Shown here piece after piece: positions 14,501 through 29,000 of a stretch of 64,000 bases of DNA. Numbering within the stretch: the first letter of the stretch is position 1; each line of letters starts with the position of its first letter. Origin of the DNA: Melitaea cinxia (taxonomy: Eukaryota; Arthropoda; Insecta; Lepidoptera; Nymphalidae); NCBI RefSeq assembly GCF_905220565.1, contig NC_059395.1, forward strand, positions 12,813,289 to 12,877,288, in the 5' to 3' direction. The translations under genes and the position numbers were made by a program. The notes under the pieces are model-generated. The model ran no database searches, was not told the origin of the DNA, and saw only the letters and a program-made list of their open reading frames with translations.

Positions 14501-16973
14501 ATATTACGAGTAGACTGTAAGTAATCATAATGGTGCTAAGTGTACAAAACTGATAAAGAAACGCTGTATGTACTGTATCGAGACGAGAAAATTGTTTTTT
14601 TTTTTTTTTTATTTCGAATTGTTATTTTTCTTTGAGATTTTTGTTACTTGCTTGTTAATCTTGTTAAAATTAAAAATAAATTAAAGGAAAGTGATATATA
14701 CCCACAATGCAATAATCCCCTAAGCTTTAAAACTATACAATTCTAAAGAAAAATCGTAAGCGGAAATCGTTATGAACAAACAAACCAACAAAATACCCGA
14801 GCTTCGAAACGTAACATTCTTTACTAGTTTAGACTTCGTCGGTTGGTTACAAAAACTAATAATATCTTTCTTATCTAGAAAAATTGTGTTAATTTTATAG
14901 CACTTTAATAAAATCAATGTTGAAAAATAAAAATGTTTATAGCTCTATATATTATGCATTCAGTGCTTTACCTTTCTACAATATATCGTGCAAATCAACA
15001 TCAAAGTTAAGCTTGTTATTAATGTATTTAGAAGATTTCACCCAAAATAAAGTTCTCTCCGAATCACTGAAGTAATTACAGGCGACATAACGATTGTAAA
15101 TTCTTTGTTAATGGTTTTGACCGGATCAAAACGTAACGATTACAAAGTGTGTGCCAATACGAAGACCTCCAAAGAAGTGTTTATATTTGATTATTTCATT
15201 AACAGTAATTAATTACTGTTGGCACTTGTCTGTCAAACAAAACAAAAATACCTACTTAAGGAGTTCCAAGAAAAAACAGAATCAAAATTTTGCTGAAAAT
15301 TCTTTCTTCCTTATTTCTTTATGACTTGTATTATTAACCATCTTAAAAGTTTTAAAACTCTTAGGGACACTGTGAATATGAACATTTTTAATTTTGTGAG
15401 ACTAACCTGCAAATCCTGATACGAGGGTGCGTTTTTAAGTTCGCGGAAGAACGCGGAGAAGTTTGCGGAGAGGGTTGGAGGGGGGTGATTAGGCTCATTA
15501 GGATCGTAACGTGTTTAGTGACTCATATTTAGTATAAATACGAGATTTCATTGTTATTAGACTATTAGTCTTTGAGCTATCGTCAACCAAGCAAGATAAT
15601 CAGAAGTGAAAAGTGAAATATGGAAAAAATCGAATATCGCGCCGTTATAAAGTTCCTTACCAAGCAAGGAAAATCAGTTGCGACCATAATGGATGAGATG
15701 TCATCGGTTTACGGTGACTCTTGTCCAGGAAAAACCACGGTGTACAAGTGGCACAGTTTGTTTAAAAAAGGAAGGGAATCCCTTGAAGACGACTCGAGAC
15801 CGGGCAGGGCATCGAGGTGACCACGCCAGAACTTATCCAAAAAGTCGAAAAACTTGTACTCAACGATGCTGGACTAAAGAAGAAACAACTCGCAGAAATG
15901 GTTGGCGTATCCGATACAACCATTTTTAAAATCCTGCACGATCATCTTGGCATGACTAAGGTCAGCGCAAGATGGGTACCGAGAATGCTCACGCCGCAGC
16001 AAAAACAACAACGCGTAGAGTGTTCACGTGCATTTTTGGATCTCTGCAATGAAGACAAGGATGGTGTATTGAGTCGAATTGTTACTGGAGACGAAACTTG
16101 GGTTCATCATTATGAACCTGAGTCGAAACAAGGCTCTATGCAGTGGCATAAAAAGGGCACAGCACTCCCCAAGAAGTTCAAGGTATCACAGTCAGCTGGG
16201 AAACTCATGGCAATGGTCTTTTGGGACTCGGAAGGAATATTATTGATCGATTATAAAGATAAAGGTGTTTCTATAACCGGAGAATACTACGCTTCAATAT
16301 TAGAGCGATCAAAAGAAGCCATTAAACAGAAAAGACGGGGAAAATTGACGAAAGGTGTGCTGCTTTTGCACGACAATGCGCCTCGTATTTAATAATTATG
16401 GTCTAAGATTACGAACTAGACACGATCTTCACCCATCTGTTTAACGGATACAATTATTTTATACCTAATTACTATGTTAAAAATAAATTGGGGTTAAAAA
16501 GATATATTTATTAAACATATGGCTGAACACAGCTAGTATCAATATATATTAATATACCTGTTTATATCTGCCAACCCAGTAATTATGCTAGAAAAATAAA
16601 AAACTACCCAAATTTTGCATTTTCTACAGGCTTATACTATCATAATTATACCCATTCGTCTTCGCCGGAATTCTCGTATAATTATCTCTTCTGTACTGTG
16701 TAGTATTTCATCCGCCAACACCTGCTTACCAAGGATAAGTTCCAATTCCTTGGTTCACATAGTGAAATTAAAGGGCATCAGAAAAACTTAAACTGCGGAT
16801 ACCCCTTCACAGAACAAACTTTTATAAAGACGTTTTTCTGTACAAACTGTGATGCTATGGAACGACTTACTTGTGGCTATAAAACGTACTCAAAATTTAT
16901 TTCTATTTAAAAAGTATTTGAAAGCATATTACATTAGTCTATATATGATGATGATGATGATGATGATATATAA

Positions 16974-17024
<51 letters not shown>

Positions 17025-20000
17025 ATTTTTACTTATTTATATTTATATATCACCTGCCTTTCTGAAAAGCAATATCCCTCTCATTATCAGGTTGTCTGGA
17101 AGAGATTACTTTTTTCATCATTATCATCATTACAGCCTATACAGTCCACTGCTGGACATAGGCCTCCACAAGTTTACGTCAAAAATAACGTGAACTTATG
17201 TGTTTTGCCCATAGTCACCACGCTGGGCAGGCGGGTTGGTGACCGCAGGGCTGGCTTTGTCGCACCGAAGACGCTGCTGCCCGTCTTCGGCCTGTGTATT
17301 TTAAAGCCAGCAGTTGGATGGTTATCCCGCCATCAGTCGGCTTTTTAAGTTCCAAGGTGGTAGCGCAACTGTGTTATCCCTTAGTCGCCTCTTACGACAC
17401 CCACGGGAAGAGAGGGGGTGGCTATATTCTTTAGTACCGTAGCCACACAGTACAGATTGCTTTTTTAACCGACTTCAAAAAAGGAGGAGGTTACTCAATT
17501 CGGCCGGAGAATATATATTTTTATACTCAATGTATATTTTTTTATGTATGTTCGCGGATAACTCCGTCATTTATGAACCGATTTTGATAATTCTTTTTTT
17601 GTTGGAAAGGAGATATCCATGGTATGGTACCATGATAAGGAAACCAGGATCTGATGATGGGATCCCAGAGAAATCGAGGGAAACTCAAAAATCCGCATAA
17701 CTTTTTACTGGGTGTACCGATTTTGATGATTTTCAGTGTGATCGAAAGCCGATGTTTATCATGTGGTCACATTTAAATTTCATCGAGATCTGATTACAAC
17801 TTTTGGAGTAATCTTTGATAATGCGGGTAACATAATTATGTACATCGCCGGCAAGAAATTTATGTGGTTGGGGGGAAAGAGGGGGGTGGGGCGTGGGAGG
17901 GAGTGTGGGTTTTTCACCCCTCCCGGACAACTATTTTCGTGTAAGCCTCGTTGTTACAGAGATATCATGGTTGAAGTTTTAAGGTTCAATTTTTAAATCG
18001 GAAAAACTTAACCTAAGAATACTGGGTGAACCGATTTTGATAATTTTTAATTTAATCGAAAGCCGATGTTTATCATGTGGTCACATTTAAATTTCATCGA
18101 GATCTGATTACAACTTTTGGAGTAATCTTTGATAATGCGTATTTACTTGATTAATTTTTCGTCTACCTACGTTGTATTACTTGTCGATATAACTGAAGTC
18201 GGTTTCGTTTGCCTGCAAACACAATTATTAGCAATAAGATCACCTGCTTGTACAATTTGTGACTATAATTGCTTGTAATGTGAATTTTGTTCTTTATTTA
18301 GATGTGCAATAAAGTATATTATTAGTATATTATTATTATCGGTAGATATTAATTATAAACCAAATGTAATTTTAAACGCATCGGTGTTTTTTAAAACATG
18401 TAAATATTTTTTATTTTTCAAATAGCTTAAGGACTAGTATATATTCTATCAGAACTTTTAGGTTTTTGTTAATAATGTAAGAATTTGTTTAAATATATAT
18501 TTATATATACGTATTTTATATACAAACATATTTCATGTCACGAACCCATTTTATAGTTATTGTAGTAAAAGCAGTTAACGGTTTGTGATTTAAAAAAAAA
18601 CATAAATTATGGTTTTTTTATTTTTATAATATCGTCATATAAGCACATAATATTAAAAAAATAATAATACATACATTGTAACCGGCGCAAAAGTTAGCGC
18701 AAGTATTTATAATCGATGAAAATGTCAAATCTACAAATAAAATAGCGGTCAAACAGATCTGATATCCTTACTAGCTGTGCCCGCGACTTCGTCCGCGTGA
18801 AATTTGACAAAAAGTTATTATTCAGTTTGCAGAGTTATAATATAACTAGCTGTGCCCGCGGCTTCGCCCGCGTTGAAATCAGTTTGTCACAAAGTTTTCC
18901 CGGCAAACTTCCAGTGAAACTCTCATCAAAATCGGCTTTGCCGTTCTGTAAACCTTCCTCTTAAAGCCCTCTCTCCATTTGTGAAACCGCATGAAAATCC
19001 GTTAAGTAGATTTTGAGGGAATCGGTCACATACGCTTTTGGGAACTTTGTTTTATAATACACTAACTGTTGTCCGCGACTACGTCCGCGAGGTTATGAAG
19101 ATATGCATTACTATTAAGATGCTTAACGCAAATTATTTTTTTATTTCAGTCACTTGAAATGCTTATCACTCTGAGTAACTTTTTCAAAGGCACAATTTAG
19201 TATAATTTAATAGTTATTTTTATAAAACCTCTCTATACACCACATTTTTAGTTTTATTTTCAGGCTACAGTATGAATAACCTATCAGGCGAACTTGTTGC
19301 TACTGTATATGTTTCATACAAACTATCAACCCCAATTAAACCCCCTTAGCGATGGAATATCGCAAAATCCGTTCTTAGCGGACGTCTACTAACTATAATC
19401 TACCTCCCTGCCAAATTTCATCTTTGTCCATCTTGGATGGATGGACCATCCAGCGGTTTTTGAGTTCTCGTGATGTCAATCAGTGACCTTTCTCTTTTAT
19501 ATATATAGATTACGATGTATTATTTAGACACTTCCTCGCCATCTATAGAGCATACATTTTAAATTTCAAGTCTCTTACTTTAATAACATATGTCTTTCAT
19601 ATAAACTTCCAACCCCCGTTTTATCCCCTTATGGATCGAGTTTCGTAAAATCCGTTCTCAGCGGATGTTTACGCCCTATAAGGAACCTATCTGCAAAATT
19701 TCAAGTTTGTAGCTGTTATAGTTTCAGAGATTTCGTGATGAGTGAGTCAACCTACCATACCCCATTTCAACCCCAAAAGGGAGTTGATTTCTAAAGATAC
19801 ATTATTTGAACACCTTTTCAACATCTATAGAGCATACATTTTAAATTTCAAGTCTCTTACTTCAAAAACATAGGACTTTCATACAAACTTCCAACCCCCG
19901 TTTTATCACCTTAGGGGTCGAGTTTCATAAAATTCGTTCTTAGCAAATGTATATGCCCTATAAGGAACCGACTTGCCAATTTTCAAATTTGTAGCTGTTA

Positions 20001-23000
20001 TAGTTTCGGAGATTTCGTGATGAGTAAGTCAACCTACCATCCCCCGTTTTAACCCCAAAAGGGAGTTGATTTCTAAAGATACATTATTTGAACACCTTCT
20101 CACTATTTATAGAGCATACATTTTAAATTTCAAGTCTCCTCCTCCAAAAACATAGGATTTTCATACAAACTTCCAACCCCCGTTTTATCCCCTTAGGGGT
20201 AGAGTTTCATAAAATTCGTTCTTAGCAAATGTATACGCCCTATAAGAAACGTACCTGCCAAATTTCAAGTTTGTAGGTATTATAGTTTCGCAGATTTCGT
20301 GATGAGTGAATCAACCTACCATCCCCCGTTTTAACCCCAAAACGGAGTTGATTTCTAAATATACATTATTTGGACACCTTCTCACCATCTATAAGGAATA
20401 CATTTTAAATTTCAAGTCTCTTACTTCAAAAACATGGGACTTTCATACAAATTTCCAACCCCCTTTTTACCCCCTTAAGGGTTGAATTTTGTAAAATTCT
20501 TTCTTAGCGGATGTCTACGCCCTATAAGGAGCCTTTCTGCCAAATTTCAAGTTTGTAACTGTTATAGTTTCGGAGATTTCGTGATCAGTGAGCCGACCGA
20601 CTATCCCCCGTTTTAACCCAAAAAGGGGTTGATTTCTAAAGATACATTATTTGGACACCTTTTCACCATCTATCTATAGAGCTTACATTTTAAATTTCAA
20701 GTCTCTTACGTCAAAAACATGGGACTCTCATACAAACTTCCAACCCCCATTTTACCCCCTTAGGGGTCGAGTTTCGTAAAATCCGTTCTTAGCGGATGTC
20801 TACGTCCTATAAGGAGCCTACTTGCCAAATTTCAAGTTTGTAGGTGTTATAGTTTCGGAGATTTCGTGATGAATGACCTTTCGCGTTTATATATATTATA
20901 GATGAAATTTCTAAAATAAAAGTTGCCTGTGTTACTCCTTACTACATCAGCTACCAAGTCCTGTCAAAATCGGTTCAGCCGATTCAGAAATTAGCCGGAA
21001 CAAACAGTCAGACAGAGAGACAAAAATTGTCAAAAATGTTATTTCGTTATATGTACCGTGCATACATCAATATGCATTTAGTAAAAAGCGGTTATTTTAA
21101 TATTACAAACAGACACTCTAATTTATTTAGTTGTATAGATGTATAGATTACCACATCGGTTGAGTTTCGATTTGATGACAAATCTGCAAGCACTAAGTCA
21201 CTCTACACGCCGGACGCAACGTAATCAAAACATAGACACTACAGTACGAACATCACGTATGCCACCTACATATATTTCTGGAATGTTTTCAAGAACATTT
21301 TATTTGACATTTGACATTGTACACATGTAATAACAATTTTTTTCAGAAAACACACACTCAGAAACAGACATTAATTTTAAAAATACGTAACAACAACGGT
21401 ATTATTAGGAATGACTATTGTATTAGTTTAGGTCCTCAGTCAACTGTTACGCACCTAATTACAAGAATATTTATTAGAATCATTTTCATCACAAATCATA
21501 TAATATCTCCAGATCTAATGATTATTCGTAATACACTCTTTTGGTAAGCTTGTAAAGATACTCTTGTTTTATTGCACTTTTTACAGGTTGTTTTTTTTTA
21601 ATGAGTTTAGAAGTGATTTATTATAATTTCTATGTTCACGTCTACTTTTTATCCATCCTAGTATGAAGTATTACATCTGGCGACGAATCGAGGTGGCCTT
21701 GTTAATAAAACTGAATCGAACTCAAAGGCCCTCGAACAGAAGTCTGCGCTATCACAACTGAATCTTCAAGTGCTCTGCTAAATATTTGTTACCAATTAGT
21801 ATAAGCTCAGTACTAGAAGCGAACAACTCAAAAAATTTCATATTTCGAAAAATATCAGTGGCATGCATATCCGAGTATCTAATATGAAACAGCGTGGCGA
21901 ATCAAACTCTAATTGTTCTTGAAAAATTAGCGCGTATTAAAATAAGCATTTATCTAGTATTGGGACACTAAAACTGCAAAGTATATTAAACATAAAACAA
22001 TCTTAAACATAAAGCGTGTGTCCTAATTTTGAAATGGCACCCGAACGAAAATAGAAATCTAAAATATTTCCAAACCATTGCGTAAAGTTCATTCATTCGA
22101 ATAATTCAATATGCTTGGATAATTCAGTCAACAGAGTAAATCTAAAAATAATATCATGAGTAAAGTTGCGATCATTATTCGTATTTCAAAGCTTTCATAA
22201 AAGTCTAGCAAAAGTTAACAGTGTTATCTGAAGTTCTCCCAATGACGCAATACTCGTATACTGACCGTCACGTGCCTACCAGAATTATATTTCTACGTAC
22301 GTCCTACGAAAAGTTTATATAATAAATCACACAATCGTAAAACGAGAATTTTATCGCTTGACATCTACCGTACAAATACTCATTGTTATTTTGAGATTTG
22401 ATATATTTTTTTTTTTAATTATTAAAAAAAAACTTGATGCTATTTACAAAATAACATTAAAAGAAAACAATAACAGAAAAAGAAAAGAAAACAACCACAT
22501 TATTGTTCTCCTCTTCGACTATCAAGTTACATTGGTTGCTGAGAGAAATTACCTGCAAAGATTTAAAAAATAATATGAATGGTTTCGAGGTTTGAGCCTT
22601 TTAAGAATATTAAATATGAGTACCAATATTCTTAATATTCTACTGTTGCTCTTTGGTTTTTGAAATATGCTATAACTAACTCTACACACGTGTAATCGTA
22701 CCTGTATAATAAATTATATGAATGCTATAAATCTATCAACTAAAAATAATTCCTCTACATGTATTTGTGTACATAATAAATTATGTATGCAACTATTTGA
22801 TACAATTATAAATACTATAGAAAATAAATAAAGTCCGATCAAATAATTTGTGCAAGTCGTTTCTGACACGCCAGTGCTGATTCAGAATTAATATACAAAT
22901 CGTTTTATAAGGGATATAACTTTTCATAGAGTAACCTCAGTTTCTTAGGAATGGTTTTCATTAATTTAACGATTAAAGTAGAATAAATAATATACAATAT

Positions 23001-26000
23001 TTTTATTGTATTGTAAAATGAATTAATCTCTTGAGTTTTTAGATATGTGTATGACTGAAATGATAAGATCAAGTGTTTTAACTAGATATTATCTTAATTC
23101 ATGATATTAGAGCACTTTCAATATATATTTTTTAATTTTATATTGCTACAGAATATATGAATATTCAGGATCCCATATCAAAGGGGTCAAAAGTATGAAC
23201 ATACTCGTAGTTTGACAATTAATTAAAAGGACAGGTTTTGCTACCGTGAGTAAGTAATAAAAACTAAACGTTTCAGGATAGACGTAGCAAAACCCAAACA
23301 TACCCTACGAAAGCAAGACGATGTAAAAGTTATGTATACATATTTATGATTGAAACTAAACAACTAAGAAATACATAAAAGGTTACAATGTAACGTAATT
23401 CTTCGTTTTTTTTCGAACATATGTATTAAAAAGTTTAATATATCTTAAATAAAGACAGGCTAAAAAACCTTGATCTGAGAAGAGCAATACTGGTCCAATA
23501 GTTCCATTGTGCAACTTGTCCGTATTTTCTGTATATGCCTTCGCACTGACCGAGCTACGTAGCAGTGATGCCAGTTTGTCACGCATCGCATCGCACATAC
23601 GTTCACGCTGCGACCCCTCCACAGCGCCGGCGCCACAACCGAGAACACAACCTCCACAAAACGAGCCAAATGTCTCTAGTCTCACTTTATAAATATAACT
23701 GATTGAATCTGCCTATTATCTTAAGCCACACTTCACAACCACAATTTAATATGTAGCACTGCACTATATGTCCTATATATTTATAAAATATTGTTTATCA
23801 CGAATTGAGCACTTATTAAAAATTAATAAATTTTGAGCATTGATAAATTTAACGAACCACCAAAAGCTTATAATAAGATAATATAAAAAGATAAAACGTA
23901 ACTGACATGTTCTTCGTATTTCCCAGAATTTTTATATTTTATTTCATATATTAAAAGACACTTTTATTTGACTCGTATTACATATGATAAAAAATGTCTA
24001 AGACGAACAGTGGTTCAGGGCGAACTGGCTATTCCGAGCGCTAGCCAACACGTGGGCGGCCAGCGGCCCGCCCGCCCGCCTATCGCCGATCAATGGATGA
24101 GATTCGACACCTGACCTGTCCCTTAATATCTACGAAATACAATCCACTTATAATCTAACAAATAGACACGTTAGCGAATGAAAAAAAAGCGTGTAAACGT
24201 TGTGGCGTACACGCCATTACGACTTACACACAACAATTTATTACACCTTAATTTTCCTTACTATACAGATATGTGCCTACATTTATACATATAATAAAAT
24301 GGTAGAAAAGTCAAAACTGTACATTAAAAATTTTTTTAAAAGAATATTTGGGGTGTGATCTATAATCGATACCGAGGCCAAAAATATAGTTTTTAGAATT
24401 TTTGTCTGTTCGTCTGTTTGTCTGTATGTATGTCCGGGATAAACTCAAAAAGTACTGCATGGATTTACTTCAAATTTGGCACGAATATTATTAAGAAGTC
24501 GGGTCAACATATAGGCTACAGAATATCACGCTATCACCTACGGGGAACGAGCAGTGAACCTTTATTTCTTCAACGCATTCTGTAACAACGTGTAATCTAA
24601 CGACGCATATTTGAATGATGTTGTTATTATGTTAATAACCATGCTAAAAAGCTAGCTTCATACTATAAATAATGACAATCTGTAGTATATTTAGTATCAG
24701 CATTGCTCCCGTGCGAAGCCGGGGCGGGTCGCTAGTACATATATACATAGAGTATTCGACTCACGACGTTCCTTCAAATAGGGGGTTCTGTAGGTTGTAA
24801 TAAATGACATCCGGAGTGTTCTCCGAACCGGATCAGAAGTATATATATATATACCACGCTGGGCAGGCGGGTTGGTGACCACAGGGCTGGCTCTGTCGCA
24901 ACGAAGACGCCGCTGCCCGTCTTCGGCCTGTGTATTTCAAAGCCAGCAGTTGGATGGTTATCCCGCCATTGGTCGGCTTTTTAAATTTCAAGGCGGTAGT
25001 GGAAGTGTGCTATCCCTTAGTCGCCACTTATGACAAAGGGGGTGGCTATATTCTTTACTGCCGTAACCACACAGCAGTGTTTGTAGTCGCTTAAAACACC
25101 GACAGTTTGTGGGTTCAAATCCCGCTCAGGATGGATATTAGTATTTGTAATACATATTCCTTTCCGGTTTGGATGTCTGTCCTTGTGGATCAGCCCGTCG
25201 TGCTTCGGAGAGCACGTTAAGCCGTGGGGCCCGGTTGTTATCGTAAATACCTGATAGCGATCGTTACTCATAATAGGGAACATATCCACCAACCCGTGGT
25301 GGAACAGTCTGGTGGAATAAACTACAATCCTACGTGGAGAAAGGGGCCTATGCCCAACAGTGGGATGATATAGACTGAATGCATGCATGCATGCACTCAT
25401 AGTATATCATATCCGCCAACCTGCAGTGCAATAGCGTGGTGGATATGTAGTATGTAAGTGAGTATGTGTATTTAGTGTTCTCTATGTCCAGCAGTGGGAT
25501 GTTACAATGTCATTAACATTTATATATGAAAGAAATAAGTATGTAATTATTTTCTAAAAATATTATATGCTTGATAATAATTTTAATAATAATCAACTAC
25601 CTATCTATCGCTCGGTAAGTATAAAAAAAAATATGAAATGTAATTAATTATTATATTATTCTTAAATTTTAGCCCATTCCCACTTTCCGACCTTAAATTG
25701 CCCGTAAATTATTTTTCCTTTTATTATTGTTATATTGCCTTACCTTTTTTAATGGGTTTCATCCTGTTCTATTTCTTTTTTTACTTTTACCATTTTCAAA
25801 GGTATAAAATATACGAACGTAATAAGGAACAATTATGGAATATTTGTATCCACAACTAGATGATTTGGCAACGTAGCAATAAATATACATGCGATAACCA
25901 ATTTGTGTCTGAGACTATTGTTCTGTTTTATTAATTAATTGGTTCGAAAATATACTTGTAAAATTGCTAATTATTTCACATATTACGTACTAGAACAAAT

Positions 26001-29000
26001 AAAGAATTAACAAGTTAAAAATTGTTTCCAATTCTCAATGATAACAATGTTCAAGTATATTTCTCGAAACGTGTACGAGGTACGTGTCGGATAACAAAAC
26101 GTATTGAACGTTTAAATTGGAACTTATAAATAAATAATAAATATCTACACAATACACACACAGTCGTCTGTTCCTAAAGTAAGCAACTTAATGCTTGTGT
26201 TATAGGTAACAGCCGACTGGTATATAGCTACATATATTTTTTTTTTCGATAACATACTTATAAATAATACATATATAAATATATAAATAAATATTTATAT
26301 TACACCCAGACTCGAGGTGGGAATCGAACCCACAACCCTCGGAGCAGAAAGCAGGGTCACTACAAACTGCGCCAACGGGCTAGTCATTGACTCGTCAACT
26401 TGAAGGAAGGGACGTAAGACTAATTGATTGATGGACTGACAACTTACCACTCAATGTATACGACTGTTTTATACAAGTGTCTTCAAATCAAAAACTACTA
26501 TGTCCTTGACAAAGCTTTAAAGGTTTTACATTATTATAGTACAGAAGTATTAAAATACATTTTATTAAACTAATAGTCTTATTATTCGTATGAATGACTG
26601 TCTCATTTATACAAAGATATCAATATCTTATAATAAACTTATAATAGAGATAAAGTAGACATTATCTTGAATATTCATTGAATATATGTAAGTTATTTTA
26701 TATCCGAATTAGGTAATGAAGGAAAGTGCTGCCGACAAAGTTTCTTAAGTAAGGGTAAACGACCGCGTTTAGAGATTCTGTGAGTAAAATTTGTAGACGT
26801 TTTGTCGCCAGAGTAACTATGTCCTTTTTGTCCTTGAGATGTTTTTCATATACAAATGAAAATATACAGCTAACACTGCGCGAACTTTGTCTTGCAATAA
26901 ATTTATTTTTATTTTATATTTTATGTACAAGAATTCAGGAAAATTTTTCAACAATATTTTTTTTGTTCTTATAAAAGATGTAATATAAAATGATACCATA
27001 CGTCTTGTAGTAAAAGAAATTAGAAAACATATTTATCATCGTTCATCATGATTACGTACTATCGTTAATAGTAAAAAAAATAGACAAAAAAATTAATGAA
27101 ACTTAATATATTTTATATCAATTTTAATTATTTTGATAACACGGTTATTAAATTCAGTTGATTGCTTAGAACAGGTATATTAAAATTGAAAGAGACGTAT
27201 AAAATGAAGCTACAAGACAGTGTCACGATATGGTAGGTATAATTAGAAGCGACCATCGTTTATTCTGAGACTGTGACGCTACAGGACCTCATATAACACG
27301 GTCTTAAATACAGTAGCTAGCCATCTGTCCCGATTAAAATGAGACAGTCTTGATTTTAATCATTTTATTCCAGGTATTACAATTTGTTCTTTTATTATCA
27401 TTACAACAATGTTTGATATAAGTAACAGTCTATAACAACGTAGTATTATTAATTGTTATAATTGTGTTTGCTCGCAAACGATGAAAAACCGCGTGGGTAG
27501 ACGAAAAAATAGACAAATAAAACAAACGGGGTGAGCTAAATAAAACCGTTTAATATACGCGTTATCAAAGATTGCTCACAAAGTAGTCATCAGATTTCGA
27601 TCAAGTTTAAATGGGACCGCAAAACAAGCATTAGCTTTTGATTACAATAAGAATTATCAAAATCGGTACACCCAGTAAAAAGTTATGAGGCATGGATACA
27701 ACGTAGGGTGTCGAAAAAACACTCCAATAAACACCACGTGATCACATGACAAGTACCTTGTTTCGAATGCTTAATAGGAAATTTTGATCGATATGAAAGT
27801 GATGCAGAATTAATAAAATTCTTTGTACCTCCTCACTATTAAAATGTATTATTTAAATAAAAAATTACAAACCAAGCAAACCTATAATTTTCTGTTTAAA
27901 CGCAAAGAGACAAGTAGCTAAATTCCCCAACTGTCCCGATTGTGTGGTTACTCTTTCTTTAAACGAACGCTGAATTTCCTAATAACTATCTATCTGGTTG
28001 TTTTAAAGCGCTCATTTGAACTAATTATTCAATTAAGAAGATGATAATTAAAAAATACATAAATTATTACTTTTTTGTATAATAATAAAGAAACAAAACT
28101 TGATATTTTAACTTTTAAAAGCTATGAAGCAATATTGTTCAATTAAAAGGCATATCACTTTACAAGCAACTGTATCTGCTGCTACATAATCACCGAGACA
28201 ATATCATTTGCAGTTGCATTTAAAACAATATAATTATGTTTGTAGAATAAAATAGATAGGTAAGTAAGAAAGAATATTTTCAAAGTCACTCAAAGGAATG
28301 GGATTCGCTACGGACCAATCAATATGTTTCACGCATGCGTCAAAACGAGTTTAAAACATTTTCGTAAAATGAAAAGCGTAGGCGGCTGATGTTTCTATTC
28401 AAATTAAATCAATCACTAAAATAAATGAAAATATAAAACACTTTCACTGAATCACAATTTATGTGTATGTTATTAGTTAACATGTGGCACACAGTGGCAT
28501 ATGTACAATGAATTATATTTGTGGCAGTCAGGTGGTGAAAAAAAGAAACGAATAATTATTAATTATTTGTTAATTAGGTAAATATTAATACAATAATTAC
28601 CTTACCCAACTATCTAATCTAACTATCTTATCTAACTAATGACTGCTTTAGTCGAAGTGGGACTAAAGAGTGATCAAAATAATATTACAATTAATAAAGA
28701 TAAATTAAAACATTATAAATTAAAAAATGGGGCATTGAAGGGCTAATACGGGAAAGTCGTAAGGTCGCCTGAGAAGCTTTCATGAGTTTGGTAGGTTAGC
28801 ATATTTGTGGGATTAGGGCTACGTAACTAATGTATAATCATTTTTGTTGTCAGTAGTTATTTATTAATGAACTATTTTTATTTACTTACACAGGTAATAA
28901 ATTAAAAAAAAATACAAAAACAAACTTCTCTGTTAAAGCTGTCCAACTTTGGAACTCTCTTCCTATTAGACAAATTCAATCGCCATTCTCCTTCAGAAAA

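Larger units (their letters stand above)
18771..21139 (-). mobile_element. Helitron B, interrupted by Helitron A
   Basis: On the plus strand it opens with A|CTAGCTGTGCCCGCGACTTC and closes with GTTGTATAGA|T. This is the reverse complement of the complete 330-bp copy at 35259-35588. The two halves (18771-18845 and 20903-21139) become colinear with that copy if the insert 18846-20902 is removed, and they join at an A|T dinucleotide. It is non-autonomous: no Rep/helicase coding sequence. Confidence 0.85.

Noticed and set aside
16849..17193. 114-codon ORF with Met and Ile-Tyr runs
   Set aside because: Translation of ATG and AT microsatellites running into an R1 retroposon.
19551..20870. Regular direct repeats that might suggest a CRISPR-like array
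   Set aside because: The whole 282-bp unit repeats with no unique spacers, and it lies inside a Helitron in an animal genome.
25017..25400. 127-codon ORF on the minus strand
   Set aside because: Antisense reading of an R1 tail and a SINE-like repeat.
26311..26386. Possible tRNA gene on the minus strand
   Set aside because: Good A- and B-box likeness, but the acceptor stem does not close and it continues into a SINE-type AT-rich tail.
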